Shown: positions 1 through 10,923, counted from the stretch's first letter. The stretch: 64,000 nucleotides of DNA from Chromatiales bacterium (GCA_014762505.1 JABURS010000034.1:1-64000), one strand, 5' to 3'. Notes: a model not told the origin generated them from the sequence alone. Numbers and translations are program-made.

Positions 1-72
1 TGGCCATGGTGGCCTGAGTCTACTTCTGGGTGCCTTTAGAAATGGGGGGATTACCGAAATACCGGAGTGATC

Positions 73-480
73 ATGAAGATTACGGTAGAAACCCTCGTTA
101 TGGCCCCTATTGCCTCGGTATGGAAGGCCTACACCACCCCTGACGACATCATCCAGTGGAACGCGGCATCGGATGATTGGCACACAACCAGATCTACCGT
201 TGATCTCCGGCCAGGCGGCTCATTCTGTTCGCGCATGGAGGCGAAAGATGGCAGCTTCGGGTTCGACTTCGAGGGGACGTACACCAAGGTCGTGCCAAAC
301 AGCATCATCGAATACTCGTTCGGTGATCGTACGGCTACGGTCGAGTTCAGCGAGGGCGCTGGTGGCGTGTCTGTACGGGTCTCTTTTGATAGCGAGGAGA
401 CGCACTCCATAGAGCAGCAGCGCGAGGGCTGGCAGGCCATACTCAACCGCTTCAAGAAGCATGTCGAAGAAAAGGCCTGA
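73..480 (+). CDS. SRPBCC (AHSA1/START-like) domain protein
   Basis: A 135-residue protein that fits one SRPBCC (Bet v1-like) fold end to end. The N-terminal strand (ITVETLVMAPIASVWKAYT) leads into a 'PDDIIQWNAAS' helix and a 'LRPGGSF' turn typical of the activator of Hsp90 ATPase homologue 1 (AHSA1-like) subgroup. It ends with an amphipathic helix (REGWQAILNRFKKHVEEK) that closes the hydrophobic pocket. No signal peptide or membrane segment is seen. The ATG at 73 is preferred over the in-frame GTG at 67 because GGAG at 64-67 lies five bases upstream of it. Such proteins bind small hydrophobic ligands, and the ligand here cannot be told from sequence. It stands alone, convergent with the next gene. 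Confidence 0.85.
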   Translation: MKITVETLVMAPIASVWKAYTTPDDIIQWNAASDDWHTTRSTVDLRPGGSFCSRMEAKDGSFGFDFEGTYTKVVPNSIIEYSFGDRTATVEFSEGAGGVSVRVSFDSEETHSIEQQREGWQAILNRFKKHVEEKA

Positions 481-573
481 TTTCTGGCGGCAAGCCTTCG
501 ATAAAAACGAGAAAATGGCGAATTAGGCCATCCTTCCGTTACCCGGTAGTCAGTCGGCTCAAAGAACAACAGC

Positions 574-587
574 CTTTAATATTAAAG
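574..587. repeat. 14-bp perfect AT-rich palindrome between convergent genes
   Basis: CTTTAATATTAAAG is a perfect inverted repeat with no loop, between the 3' ends of the SRPBCC gene and the small secreted protein gene. It could be a regulator site or chance. There is no GC-rich stem, so it is not a convincing terminator. No function is assigned. Confidence 0.3.
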
Positions 588-642
588 CATCCTTCTCTCT
601 GATCCGGGCTTGCCCTCCCCCACTACAGCCTCCTGGGCCAGA

Positions 643-1008
643 TCAACGCCCAATCGAGAAATACAGACAGGTGCCGGGCTCCGGACAGGTCCGAAACATG
701 AGGTGTACGCCCTCGTAGTAGTAACGGCCATGGCGTCGCAGCTCGGGACGGTGTTGCAGGTAGCGGTCCCATTCGTTCCAGGAACGCCAGTGGCCCTGGT
801 AGACGTAGGCCTGGCCACGATGTTCGTGGTGACGGTTCCGGTAGTGATGGCGGTTCTGGTCGTAGGGGCGGTCCCGGTAGCCCTGGTAACGGTCGTACTC
901 CCGGTAGCGTTCATAACCCTGGTCGCGATCACGGTCTGCCGATGATGCCGGCGTGGCCGCCAGCAGCATTGCCGCGAGACAGGTCGCAACAATCGTCATC
1001 TTCTTCAT
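643..1008 (-). CDS. small secreted Arg/Tyr/His-rich protein, unknown function
   Basis: A 121-residue protein that I do not recognise as a named family. It begins with a clear Sec signal peptide (MKKMTIVATCLAAMLLAATPASSA, cleavage probably near residue 24). Residues 25-66 are a low-complexity tract rich in Arg, Tyr, Asp, Gln and His (repeats of the type YxxYRxYDRYQGYRDR). The C-terminal half is more ordered, with Trp residues (HWRSWNEWDRYL) and two Cys (FRTCPEPGTCLYF) that could form a disulfide in the periplasm. The ATG at 1008 has GAGGTG about five bases upstream. Neighbours give no functional clue. Probably periplasmic or envelope-associated. Confidence 0.75.
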   Translation of the reverse strand: MKKMTIVATCLAAMLLAATPASSADRDRDQGYERYREYDRYQGYRDRPYDQNRHHYRNRHHEHRGQAYVYQGHWRSWNEWDRYLQHRPELRRHGRYYYEGVHLMFRTCPEPGTCLYFSIGR

Positions 1009-1426
1009 GGCGCACCTCGCAAGCCAGATACCCGGCCCGGTATCCGGCTACAGAATCCGATGGGTGAAACCAGCCCACTGGCGGCCACAGGCGTCGCGCC
1101 TGCGCCCAGGGACTTCCGTGTAAAGCATAGACGAGCTCGAGGATACTAGTCCGCACGGCAGGAGCCGGGGTTGACGCAGATCACGTACAGAAAAAGGTGA
1201 CAGATTTATTTTCCTTCGCTGCAGCCGACGCTGAGTGACGGTGGCAATCGGGGGCAGACTGGACTAACTCCTGTTCGCAAGAAGCCGCACGGCTGCCCGC
1301 TCCCCGCCGGTATCGTCGATTTGAGCCGGATCGGAAATCGCTCTCTGCCCCGGTTTTTGTGTGCCGCCGGTTTCGATGCACACAGTCAAAGAAGCGGTAG
1401 CAGAACGTTCTGGCTCCACACAAACA
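1009..1426. other. intergenic stretch with no recognised gene
   Basis: About 420 bases between the start of the small secreted protein gene and the terminator of phoX. Open frames exist on both strands but lack family similarity, ribosome sites and plausible codon use. The promoter of the small secreted gene must lie in the left part, but no clear -10/-35 pair stands out. Confidence 0.5.
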
Positions 1427-1427
1427 A

Positions 1428-1457
1428 CGGGCCCCGGCCAGTGTGCACCGGGGCCCG
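1428..1457 (-). terminator. rho-independent terminator of phoX
   Basis: A ten-base-pair GC-only stem: CGGGCCCCGG pairs with CCGGGGCCCG around a ten-base loop. Read on the minus strand it begins about 30 bases after the phoX stop codon and is followed by a T-rich run (TTGTTTGTG). Confidence 0.75.
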
Positions 1458-1488
1458 GGTCTTCCGGGCAATCAAGCCTTCTGATGGA

Positions 1489-3417
1489 TTACGAGCCGAT
1501 CACGCCGCCGTCTTTTCGCGTGATGACGACCGTGGCATCGCGTGGAACCGTGACGCCATCCGGCACGCCGTTGGGCACCGGGAAGTTGGTGGCCGACGGG
1601 TCGCCGCCACCGGGGTGCTGGACGTTGATGAACATGGTGCGACGGTCCGGGGTGACGGTGATGCCGGTGATCTCGCAGCCAGTCACGCCGGTGAACAGGC
1701 GACGCAATTCGCCGGTCATGATGTCTGCGACCAGCATCTGGTTGTTGAGGCCCTTCTTCTGGCCACCATCGGTCTGGATGAACAGGCGGCCATCCGGGTC
1801 GGCCCACAGGCCGTCCGGGTCGCTGAAGGTGTCCTCGTCGTCTGCACCGTGGGTGTCCTCGGCGATCAGGAAGATGTTCCAGGCGAAGGTCCGGCCACCG
1901 AAACCATTGGTCTCGCTCCAGCGGATGATGTGGCCATCCGCGTTCGGGGCCAACGGGTTGGCGGCGTCGGCCACGGTACGGCGGCTGTTGTTCGTCAACG
2001 CGCAGTACACCTGGTCGTCGGCCCCGACGGTGATCCACTCGGGACGATCCATCGGGGTGGCGCCCACGATGTCCGCCGCGATGCGCGTGTTCACCAGCAG
2101 TTCGCCCATGTCGCTGAAGCGCGCTGCCAGCGCCGGCACGTTGAGGCTCAGTTCCAGCCAGCGGCCGGTACCGTCCTCGTCGAAGCGCGCGACGTACAGG
2201 GTGCCACGATCCAGCGGGCTTTCGCCGCGGGCACGCATGGCCCGCCAGCTGTCGGCCGAGACGAACTTGTAGATGTACTCGAAGCGCTCGTCGTCGCCGG
2301 AGTAGACGACGACACGGCCCTGGTCGTCGACATGCACTGTGGCACCCTCGTGCTTGAAACGCCCCAGCGCGGTGCGCTTGACCGGCATCTGTGCGGGATC
2401 GAAGGGGTCGATTTCCACCACCCAACCGAAGCGGTTCTCTTCGTTGCGGTAGTCGGGATCACCCAGGTCGAAGCGCTTGTCGTACAGGTGCCAGCCGTAG
2501 CCGGAGCCGTTCTGGCTGAAGCCGTAGCGTACCTGCGACTCGCTTGCGGACCAGGCGGCATCCGTGCTGCCGAAATAACCGTGGAAGTTCTCTTCACAGG
2601 TGACGTAGGTCCCCCAGGGCGTATAGCCGTTGGCGCAGTTGTTCACGGTTCCGAGAACCACATTGCCGTTCGGCGTCTGCAGCAGCGGATGCCCGGCAGC
2701 CGGGCCGCTCACATTCATCGGGGTGTTCACGTGGATACGGCGGGCGAGTTCGCTTTCGACGGGCATCCAGCGCCCGTTACGGCCGGACTTCTTGATTTCC
2801 ACCACGGAAACGCCATGGGCGTGCTGGGAAACGCGAACATCCTCCAGACTCTCGGGCGCCGACTTGCCCAGCACGTGGGTGTTGCCGCCGAACTCGTGGT
2901 TGAGGCAGAGCACGCCATGGTCGTTGCCCTGGCCGAAGACCATGGCGCGGCCGCGCCACGGGTTGTTCTCACGATCCTCGTCCCAGCCAGAACGCTTGCC
3001 CTGTCGGTCCAGGATCGGGAAGAACCACATCCCGTCGTGGCCGATGCCGAACTGGCGCGCCTGGTCCTCGGCGCTTGGCGGCCAGTTGAAGGCCGGGGCA
3101 CCGGGCTCGATCGGGTCACCCCAGGGAAGAATGATGTCGTAGTCGTACTCGGGCGAGATGGCGGGCACCGGGCCGGTGCCGTCGGCGATGGCTACGGGCG
3201 TGAAGTTCATCAGGCCCCGGCCGCTCCTTCCCTGCTTGCCATACTTGTCGCGCAGCTGGTGTTCCATGGCGGACGCCATGGCGCTGGGTGCGAACAGGCA
3301 GCTCGCCGCCAGTGCGAGGCCGCCCTTGAGCAGTCCTCGACGCTCGAGGTTTACCTTGAGAACGTCCTGGAAGGGACGATTGCCGGATGTATTACTGGTC
3401 GTATCGTCGTCGCGCAT
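1489..3417 (-). CDS. phoX: PhoX-type alkaline phosphatase, Tat-exported
   Basis: A 642-residue PhoX-family (DUF839) phosphatase. PhoX enzymes release phosphate from organic phosphoesters outside the cytoplasm using Ca2+ and Fe3+ cofactors. Near residue 26 is a twin-arginine signal (ERRGLLKGGLALAASCLFAP), so export is folded and Tat-dependent. Family hallmarks include the 'LNHEFGG' stretch, the 'VTCEENFHGYFG' stretch and the C-terminal 'MFINVQHPGG' block. The ATG at 3417 is chosen; a TTG two codons upstream is also in frame. The gene lies just downstream of the phosphite operon on the same strand, separated by 287 bases, which suggests a phosphorus-starvation island. It is followed by a strong terminator. 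Confidence 0.93.
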   Translation of the reverse strand: MRDDDTTSNTSGNRPFQDVLKVNLERRGLLKGGLALAASCLFAPSAMASAMEHQLRDKYGKQGRSGRGLMNFTPVAIADGTGPVPAISPEYDYDIILPWGDPIEPGAPAFNWPPSAEDQARQFGIGHDGMWFFPILDRQGKRSGWDEDRENNPWRGRAMVFGQGNDHGVLCLNHEFGGNTHVLGKSAPESLEDVRVSQHAHGVSVVEIKKSGRNGRWMPVESELARRIHVNTPMNVSGPAAGHPLLQTPNGNVVLGTVNNCANGYTPWGTYVTCEENFHGYFGSTDAAWSASESQVRYGFSQNGSGYGWHLYDKRFDLGDPDYRNEENRFGWVVEIDPFDPAQMPVKRTALGRFKHEGATVHVDDQGRVVVYSGDDERFEYIYKFVSADSWRAMRARGESPLDRGTLYVARFDEDGTGRWLELSLNVPALAARFSDMGELLVNTRIAADIVGATPMDRPEWITVGADDQVYCALTNNSRRTVADAANPLAPNADGHIIRWSETNGFGGRTFAWNIFLIAEDTHGADDEDTFSDPDGLWADPDGRLFIQTDGGQKKGLNNQMLVADIMTGELRRLFTGVTGCEITGITVTPDRRTMFINVQHPGGGDPSATNFPVPNGVPDGVTVPRDATVVITRKDGGVIGS

Positions 3418-3536
3418 GGTCAATGGGCCCCTGATCCGTCATTGGAGGTGGAAACAGCGCCCATTAAGATAGGTGGTCAAGGTTTCAGCACGGTGAAGAC
3501 GATCTGCGTTCGCAGCTTGCAATCCACATGCCATTC

Positions 3537-3543
3537 GTGACAG
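3537..3543 (-). promoter_or_regulatory. possible single Pho-box half-site upstream of phoX
   Basis: On the minus strand CTGTCAC matches the PhoB heptamer (CTGTCAT-like), 119 bases upstream of the phoX ATG. The expected second heptamer 11 bases away is poor (GGCATGT). A stray CTGTCAT in the opposite orientation lies at 3554-3560. This is suggestive of PhoB control but weak, and much less convincing than the array upstream of ptxA. Otherwise 3418-3704 holds no gene. Confidence 0.3.
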
Positions 3544-3704
3544 CGCCAGCAGCCTGTCATGGCAGCGACCTGTTACCCGTCTCCAGGGAAGGGTGGCCAT
3601 ATAGGCGAAAGGCAGCCCGGGCCTGAGGGTAGTCATGCCTCCCCATGAGGGGTGATTGCTCTCCGACCCGGTTCTGCGTATGCGCCTCCCCTGCCGCATC
3701 CCTG

Positions 3705-4565
3705 CTAACTGCAGAGATGCCCGACGAATGAGGATACCGGCGGGTGCCTGGCCAGGGTGCCAGGGTAGATCACCATGAGTTCCTTGGCGAGCCCGGGTTC
3801 CCTTACCGGAATGGCAACCAGGCTTCCTGCCCGCACCTCTTCCTTCACACAGCTTTCCAGTACGAGAGACGCCCCCAGTCCCGCCTTGACCGCCTGCTTG
3901 ACCGCTTCGGTGCTGCCCAGCTGCATGGATACGCTGGGGAATGGGCCATGGCCCCCGAAGAAGGTGGCCAGCAGTCGCCCGGTTCCGGTGCCTGGTTCGC
4001 CACCGATCAGACTCATGCCGGAAAGTGCGTCCCGATCGATATCGGCCCTGCTCGCCCACGGGTGATCCGGCGGAACGATCAGCACCACCGGCTCGTTCCG
4101 CCAGGGCTGCGCGTGGAAGCCGGGTGTCTCGTTCCACCACTCCATCACGGCGACATCCAGCTCCCCGTTGGAGAGTTGTTGCGCAATGGCCGGGTTGGAA
4201 TCGATCACCAGGTCCACTTCCGGGCCGGTTCCCAGGTCCTTATAGGCCCGAACGTGTGGCTGCAGCATGTAGATCCCGATGTTGGAGCTGGCGCCTATTC
4301 GCAGACGGGTGTTCATAACCGATTCCCGCGCCCGCTCATCGAGCCGGAGCATGCTGCGGGCGAATGGCAGCAGGGTCAGGGCGGCCCGGGTGGGCTCGCA
4401 CCGTGAGCGACCCCGCTGCACCAGCAACACGCCCAGTTGCTCCTCCAGCTTCTGGATGTGCTGGGACAGGGTCGGTTGCGCTATGCCCAGATGGTTTGCT
4501 GCTGGCCGGAATCCCTGGTGGTCGATCACTTCCACAAAACTCTTCAACCACACCAGGTTCAGCAT
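3705..4565 (-). CDS. ptxE: LysR-family regulator of the phosphite operon (PtxE-like)
   Basis: A 286-residue LysR-type regulator. Residues 1-60 form the winged helix-turn-helix ([27 protein letters not shown]). Residues from about 90 form the periplasmic-binding-protein-like effector domain ([21 protein letters not shown]... [10 protein letters not shown]...). It is the last gene of ptxABCDE; its ATG overlaps the ptxD stop (ATGCTGA), indicating translational coupling. In Pseudomonas stutzeri WM88 ptxE holds the same position. There the operon is under PhoB control and the exact role of PtxE is less clear than that of PtxD. The name is given from position and family. Confidence 0.88.
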   Translation of the reverse strand: MLNLVWLKSFVEVIDHQGFRPAANHLGIAQPTLSQHIQKLEEQLGVLLVQRGRSRCEPTRAALTLLPFARSMLRLDERARESVMNTRLRIGASSNIGIYMLQPHVRAYKDLGTGPEVDLVIDSNPAIAQQLSNGELDVAVMEWWNETPGFHAQPWRNEPVVLIVPPDHPWASRADIDRDALSGMSLIGGEPGTGTGRLLATFFGGHGPFPSVSMQLGSTEAVKQAVKAGLGASLVLESCVKEEVRAGSLVAIPVREPGLAKELMVIYPGTLARHPPVSSFVGHLCS

Positions 4566-5569
4566 GGACTCGCCTCACGGACCCGAGGCAGGTTGATGGC
4601 ATCGTCCGGTTTCTCACCACGCAGGGCCTGCAATATGTTCCTGGCGGCGCGCTGCTCGATGGCCAGTCGGACACTCCTGACGGCTGATCCGATGTGGGCG
4701 GTGAAGAGCGTGTTGGGATGGCTGCGTAATCCCGGGGAAATCTCCCTGGGACGATCCTCTCGCGCCCAGTCCTCCATTTCGAACACGTCGGCTGCATACC
4801 CGCCGAGATGGCCAGACTCGAGTGCCTGCAAGACGGCGGATTCGTCCACCACCGACCCACGGCAGGGATTGATCAGGAAGGCGCCGGGCTTCATCTGGGC
4901 GAGCCGTGACGCGTTCATGGTATGGAGCGTGTGCTCATTGAGGGCCAGGGCAAGGATGACGATATCGGCCCGGGACAACAGCTGCTCCAGCGTCACATGG
5001 GTGACACCCAGATCCTGTTCATCCTGCGCCGACAGCGGCTGGGTTTCCGTGTACAGCACCTCGGCACCCCAGCCATTCAAACGCCGGGAGACGGCCTTGC
5101 CAATAGCGCCCATGCCGATGATGCCGCCGCAGGAACCCTCGATGCCGAGACCATAAAACTCGGGCGTCCAGCCAGCAAACTGCCCTGAACGGACATACTG
5201 GTCCGCCGCACGCACCTGCCGGGCGAGGCCGATGGTCAGCCCGATGGTGAGTTCCGCGGTCGGCACCGTCAGCAGGTCGGGTACGAATGTCAGCCAGACA
5301 CCGTGGCGGGTGCAGGCGTTGACATCGAAATTGTCGTACCCCTTGAGTGCGGCCCCGATGACCTTCAACTGATGACAATCGGCCAGAAAGTCCTCGCCAA
5401 CGCGGTCCGGCATGAAGGCCATTATTGCATCGGCATTGGCCGCCCTGGCCTTGATCTCGTCCCGCGGCAGGGTGGCGCCGGTCTGATTGGTGATGAGTTC
5501 GCAATGGGGCTCGAGGCTTTCCAGGATACTGTCATGCACCCGGTGAGTTATCACAACCTTGGGTTTCAT
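4559..5569 (-). CDS. ptxD: phosphite dehydrogenase (phosphonate dehydrogenase), NAD-dependent
   Basis: A 336-residue D-2-hydroxyacid-dehydrogenase-fold enzyme closely resembling P. stutzeri PtxD, which oxidises phosphite to phosphate with reduction of NAD. The residues defined in that enzyme fall at identical positions here: Met53, Lys76, Arg237, Glu266 and His292. The Rossmann motif is GMGAIG at 152-157, and Glu175, associated with NAD rather than NADP preference, is present. The blocks '[13 protein letters not shown]', '[10 protein letters not shown]' and '[15 protein letters not shown]' are diagnostic of PtxD rather than of generic 2-hydroxyacid dehydrogenases. It starts nine bases after ptxC and overlaps ptxE. 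Confidence 0.95.
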   Translation of the reverse strand: MKPKVVITHRVHDSILESLEPHCELITNQTGATLPRDEIKARAANADAIMAFMPDRVGEDFLADCHQLKVIGAALKGYDNFDVNACTRHGVWLTFVPDLLTVPTAELTIGLTIGLARQVRAADQYVRSGQFAGWTPEFYGLGIEGSCGGIIGMGAIGKAVSRRLNGWGAEVLYTETQPLSAQDEQDLGVTHVTLEQLLSRADIVILALALNEHTLHTMNASRLAQMKPGAFLINPCRGSVVDESAVLQALESGHLGGYAADVFEMEDWAREDRPREISPGLRSHPNTLFTAHIGSAVRSVRLAIEQRAARNILQALRGEKPDDAINLPRVREASPC

Positions 5570-5578
5570 ATGGGGTCC

Positions 5579-8123
<2,545 letters not shown>

Positions 8124-8190
8124 AGGATCACCTTTTGCAATGGATAAGCCCGCTGAATTGCGACTTACAATGAAAAGGTAAAGCTGGCGG

Positions 8191-8230
8191 ATGACAGGGG
8201 CGTGTCGCGGGCGTGACAGGTTCGTGAAGT
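8191..8230 (-). promoter_or_regulatory. Pho-box array (PhoB binding) upstream of ptxA
   Basis: On the minus strand the heptamers CTGTCAC (8213-8219), GCGACAC (8202-8208) and CTGTCAT (8191-8197) lie in register, each separated by the same four bases GCCC. A weaker heptamer ACTTCAC (8224-8230) sits a further 11 bases upstream. An 11-bp period of CTGTCAT-like heptamers is the known PhoB recognition pattern. A T-rich stretch and CATTGTAA lie downstream, where the -10 would be expected. Expression of ptxABCDE is therefore likely induced by phosphate starvation. Confidence 0.8.
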
Positions 8231-8263
8231 CAGGCGCGTGATCTGTTCTCTTGTTGCCCTCCC

Positions 8264-9520
8264 CTACACCGTCTTTCGATGCCCGCTCGGCTTCCACGCC
8301 GGTGCGATCACGTCCGGCATGTCGGAGCGTTCCAGCAGCCGGGCCGGTGTCAGCGCGAACTCGCCATAGCGGGCGTTCACGGCATCCATCACCTGGTTCT
8401 TGTCGCCACCCGCCCCGGCCTCGGCAAAGAGGTCGAGCTGCTGTCGCATCGGCCGCGGGTCGAGGGCGGTCACCTGGATCTGGTGCACGGGTTCGCCCCG
8501 CCAGTGGGTCTCGAGGGCGAACTGGCACAGCCGGTAGATGGCCTGGCCGTCATCGCTGGCCGTGGGCAGGCGCAGCTTGTCGCCCCGCCAGCCGTAGTCC
8601 CCTTTCCAGCCGACGAGAAAGCGCTGCGCCTCCATGTCATGCCGCCGCAGCCGGGCGCCGACCTTCTCGCTCATGTGCAGGAAGAAGGTGAGCAGCACGC
8701 CCCTGTCCCGGGTGCCGGGCGGGACCACCTTGCCATGGCCGATGGTCTTGGGCGGCGGGGCCTCCGGGTGTATCCGGTCCGGGTCCTCGCCCTGGCACAT
8801 CAGCCAGATCCGCCGGCCCAGGTTGCCGAAGCGCCGGGCCAGCACGCTGACGGGCAGCCGCTGCATCTGCCCGCAGTACTGCACGCCGTGGCTGGCCAGA
8901 AAGGCACCGATGCCGTCGGCAATGCCGCTCAGGGCCGTGGTCGGCACGTTCGCCAGGCGCTCGCGCGCCTCCCAGGGCGGGATCACGGTGAAGCCGTCGG
9001 GCTTCTGCAGCTTGGCGGCGAACTTGGCGGTGGTCTTGTCCCCGCTCACCCCGATCGAGCACTGCAGGCCCGAGATCGTCTCCACCCGCTGCTTGACCAG
9101 CCGGGCGATGCGCACCGGCGTGCCATGCAGCCGCTGGCAGTGGGTCACGTCCAGAAAGGCCTCGTCGACCGAGTACACCTCCACGTCCGGGCAGATGTCG
9201 TGCAGGCCGGCCATGATCGCCGTCGAGACGGCCGCGTAGACCTGCGGGCGGCTGGGGCGCTGGATCAGCCCCGGGCAGCGCGCCCAGGCCTCCTTCAGGC
9301 GCATCCCCGTGCGGATGCCGTAGGCCCGCGCCTCGTAGGAACAGGTGATGATGGTGGTACCCCGCAGGCCATTGGTGACGGCCACCGGCAACCCCCGAAG
9401 CTCGGGGAAGTCCCGCTGCTCCACCGAGGCGAAAAAGGCGTTCATGTCCACCAGCACGATCGCCCGCGGCCAGTGGACGGGGCAGACCAGGGGTGCGGGA
9501 TCGGGGACGGCGGGCGGCAT
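8264..9520 (-). CDS. Y-family DNA polymerase (Pol IV/UmuC-like)
   Basis: A 418-residue translesion DNA polymerase. The catalytic carboxylates are present in 'VLVDMNAFFASVEQ' (residues 23-36) and 'YSVDEAFLD'; the Phe-Phe pair in the first motif includes the steric-gate position. The palm/fingers (TTIITCSYEARAYGIRTGM), thumb and little-finger domains follow. Near residue 365 is QLDLF, a canonical beta-clamp-binding pentapeptide. The motif differs from DinB (DMDCFFAAVE), so I leave the symbol blank. No imuA, imuB-type or dnaE2 gene, umuD or clear LexA box is nearby. It is convergent with no gene and lies upstream of the phosphite operon on the same strand. Confidence 0.88.
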   Translation of the reverse strand: MPPAVPDPAPLVCPVHWPRAIVLVDMNAFFASVEQRDFPELRGLPVAVTNGLRGTTIITCSYEARAYGIRTGMRLKEAWARCPGLIQRPSRPQVYAAVSTAIMAGLHDICPDVEVYSVDEAFLDVTHCQRLHGTPVRIARLVKQRVETISGLQCSIGVSGDKTTAKFAAKLQKPDGFTVIPPWEARERLANVPTTALSGIADGIGAFLASHGVQYCGQMQRLPVSVLARRFGNLGRRIWLMCQGEDPDRIHPEAPPPKTIGHGKVVPPGTRDRGVLLTFFLHMSEKVGARLRRHDMEAQRFLVGWKGDYGWRGDKLRLPTASDDGQAIYRLCQFALETHWRGEPVHQIQVTALDPRPMRQQLDLFAEAGAGGDKNQVMDAVNARYGEFALTPARLLERSDMPDVIAPAWKPSGHRKTV

Positions 9521-9700
9521 GTGCGGGCGCAGGTTCTCTATCGGTTCTCCCTATCGTAGGGGCACGGCGTATGCCCTGGCAAGGGCCACGCAGGGGGACC
9601 TGCCTAAGCACTTGATTGAACAGAAAAACGCCGCGTAGCGACGTTTGATCAGGACGTGAAAGCGGGTTTGGGGGGCCCAGGGGCGCCGCAGAGAGGGGAC

Positions 9701-9789
9701 TTGCCACAGAGGGCACAGAGGCCACAGAAAGAAAGGTGTGTCCTTGGGCGCCATAGGGCGGGCCGCGCCCGCCATCCCCGCGGAACGCG
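9701..9789. repeat. left 89-bp direct repeat flanking vapBC (CACAGAG-type)
   Basis: This stretch starts TTGCCACAGAGGGCACAG and ends near CGGAACGCG. It recurs at 10556-10644 in the same orientation with one mismatch that I can see. It contains a CACAGAG-rich left part and a palindrome-rich right part (GGGCGGGCCGCGCCCGCC). Related but more diverged copies lie around 10665, 13075-13212 and, inverted, 24541-24571 and 24744-24774. The rest of 9521-9844 shows no gene. Confidence 0.85.
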
Positions 9790-9844
9790 ATCCAGCCAGG
9801 CATCTAGGCTGCTACAGTCCAGCCCCCCGAGCCAGGCTGGCGCA

Positions 9845-9873
9845 ATACACATAAACTCGTATAATTTGTGTAT
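9845..9873 (+). promoter_or_regulatory. vapBC promoter and likely autoregulatory operator
   Basis: A perfect -10 hexamer TATAAT (9860-9865) sits between the arms of an inverted repeat ATACACA (9845-9851) and TGTGTAT (9867-9873). Such a palindrome over the -10 element is the usual binding site of a VapB-VapC repressor complex. The -35 is weak. A strong ribosome site AGGAGGT (9886-9892) precedes the vapB ATG. Confidence 0.65.
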
Positions 9874-9896
9874 CACCAAGCCCGCAGGAGGTCACC

Positions 9897-10130
9897 ATGC
9901 AGACCGACGCCGACACCACCCGCACCAACATCGTCATCGACACCCGCCTGGTTCAGACCGGCCTCAGGCTCACTGGCCTCAAGACCCGGCGCGAGCTGGT
10001 GGACCTCGCCCTGCGCGAGCTCGTCCGCCACGAACAGCAGAAAAAGCTGCTCGCCCTCAAGGGCAGGATCGAGTGGGAGGGTGACCTGGACGCCATGCGT
10101 ACCGACATCCCCGAGGACGACGCACGCTGA
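9897..10130 (+). CDS. vapB: VapB-type antitoxin
   Basis: A 77-residue ribbon-helix-helix antitoxin. The N-terminal strand and helices (RTNIVIDTRLVQTGLRLTGLKTRRELVDLALRELV) form the DNA-binding half. The charged C-terminus (RIEWEGDLDAMRTDIPEDDAR) is the part expected to wrap the PIN toxin. Its stop codon overlaps the vapC ATG (TGATG), as is typical for coupled toxin-antitoxin pairs. It has a consensus ribosome site and a palindromic promoter. The whole unit is bracketed by 89-bp direct repeats. Confidence 0.88.
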   Translation: MQTDADTTRTNIVIDTRLVQTGLRLTGLKTRRELVDLALRELVRHEQQKKLLALKGRIEWEGDLDAMRTDIPEDDAR

Positions 10131-10537
10131 TGCTGGTCGACACCAGCGTCTGGGTGGACTTCTTCGCCGGGCGCGACACCCCGCAGGTGCAGCACCTGGA
10201 GCAGGCCCTGCGCGACGGGGCAGACCTCGCCATCTGCGGCATCGTGCTCACCGAGGTGCTGCAGGGCATCCGCGACGACGCCCAGCACGACCTGGTGCGC
10301 CAGCACCTGAAGCCCCTGCTCATGTTGCCGATGGACGAAGACACCTTCGTCCTCGCCGCCGCGCTGTTTCGCGGCCTGCGCAAACAGGGGCTCACCATCC
10401 GCAAGACCAACGACTGCATCATCGCCGCCACCGCCATCCAGCACGGCCTGCCCCTGCTGCACAACGACCGCGACTTCGACACCCTAGGCCAACACAGCCC
10501 GCTGCAGATCATCGACCCGACCACAGCCAATACCTGA
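10130..10537 (+). CDS. vapC: VapC-type PIN-domain ribonuclease toxin
   Basis: A 135-residue PIN-domain protein. Metal-binding acidic residues are at Asp4 (MLVDTSVWVDFF), Glu42 (LTEVLQG), Asp95 (RKTNDCIIAA) and Asp113/Asp115 (HNDRDF), so the active site looks intact. VapC toxins cleave tRNA or rRNA and are blocked by VapB. It is translationally coupled to vapB. The start is fixed by the overlap. RNA target unknown. Confidence 0.9.
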   Translation: MLVDTSVWVDFFAGRDTPQVQHLEQALRDGADLAICGIVLTEVLQGIRDDAQHDLVRQHLKPLLMLPMDEDTFVLAAALFRGLRKQGLTIRKTNDCIIAATAIQHGLPLLHNDRDFDTLGQHSPLQIIDPTTANT

Positions 10538-10555
10538 GAAGACGCAAGACAGGAT

Positions 10556-10644
10556 TTGCCACAGAGGGCACAGAGGCCACAGAAAGAAAGGTGTGTCCTT
10601 GGGCGCCATAGGGCGGGCCGCGCCCGCCATCCCCGCCGAACGCG
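10556..10644. repeat. right 89-bp direct repeat flanking vapBC
   Basis: Near-identical, same-orientation copy of 9701-9789, beginning 18 bases after the vapC stop. With its partner it brackets vapBC as an 855-bp-period unit. Confidence 0.85.
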
Positions 10645-10664
10645 CTTCAACCTTCGGGCCTAGC

Positions 10665-10730
10665 CACAGAGGGCACAGAGATCACAGAGGGAAACCGCCC
10701 TGGTCGTCATTCCTGCGAAAGCAGGAATCC
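10665..10730. repeat. CACAGAG-type repeat with ATTCCTGC hairpin, left of the receptor gene
   Basis: A CCACAGAGGGCACAGAG box is followed by GTCATTCCTGCGAAAGCAGG and AATCC; ATTCCTGC and GCAGGAAT form a stem around GAAA (10709-10728). The same pair of elements in the same order and orientation occurs at 13139-13212, after the TonB-dependent receptor. The remaining bases to 10923 contain GGTTAGATTGGTCCGACC (about 10808-10825), which resembles the tail of the 13.2-13.5 kb tandem repeat. Confidence 0.75.
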
Positions 10731-10923
10731 AGGAGTCCAAAAGAACCGTGGCCGGTACCGGTTGCTGCGGCCTATCCCCGGCTGTTGTGGCCGTCCAGTC
10801 AGTCGGTTAGATTGGTCCGACCACCCATCTGGCTGCAGCCTTCATGTCGTCAAGCCCGCGAGCCGATCGTTCACCCGCCGGAACGGCACTGGCACATCAA
10901 CGCCCCTATTCCCTGACCACGCG

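Noticed and set aside
1321-3540. A 739-codon open frame on the plus strand
   Set aside because: Antisense to phoX, with no motifs. phoX has a Tat signal, a terminator and full-length family similarity.
9521-9700. LexA box controlling the Y-family polymerase
   Set aside because: No CTGT-N8-ACAG match was found upstream of 9520.
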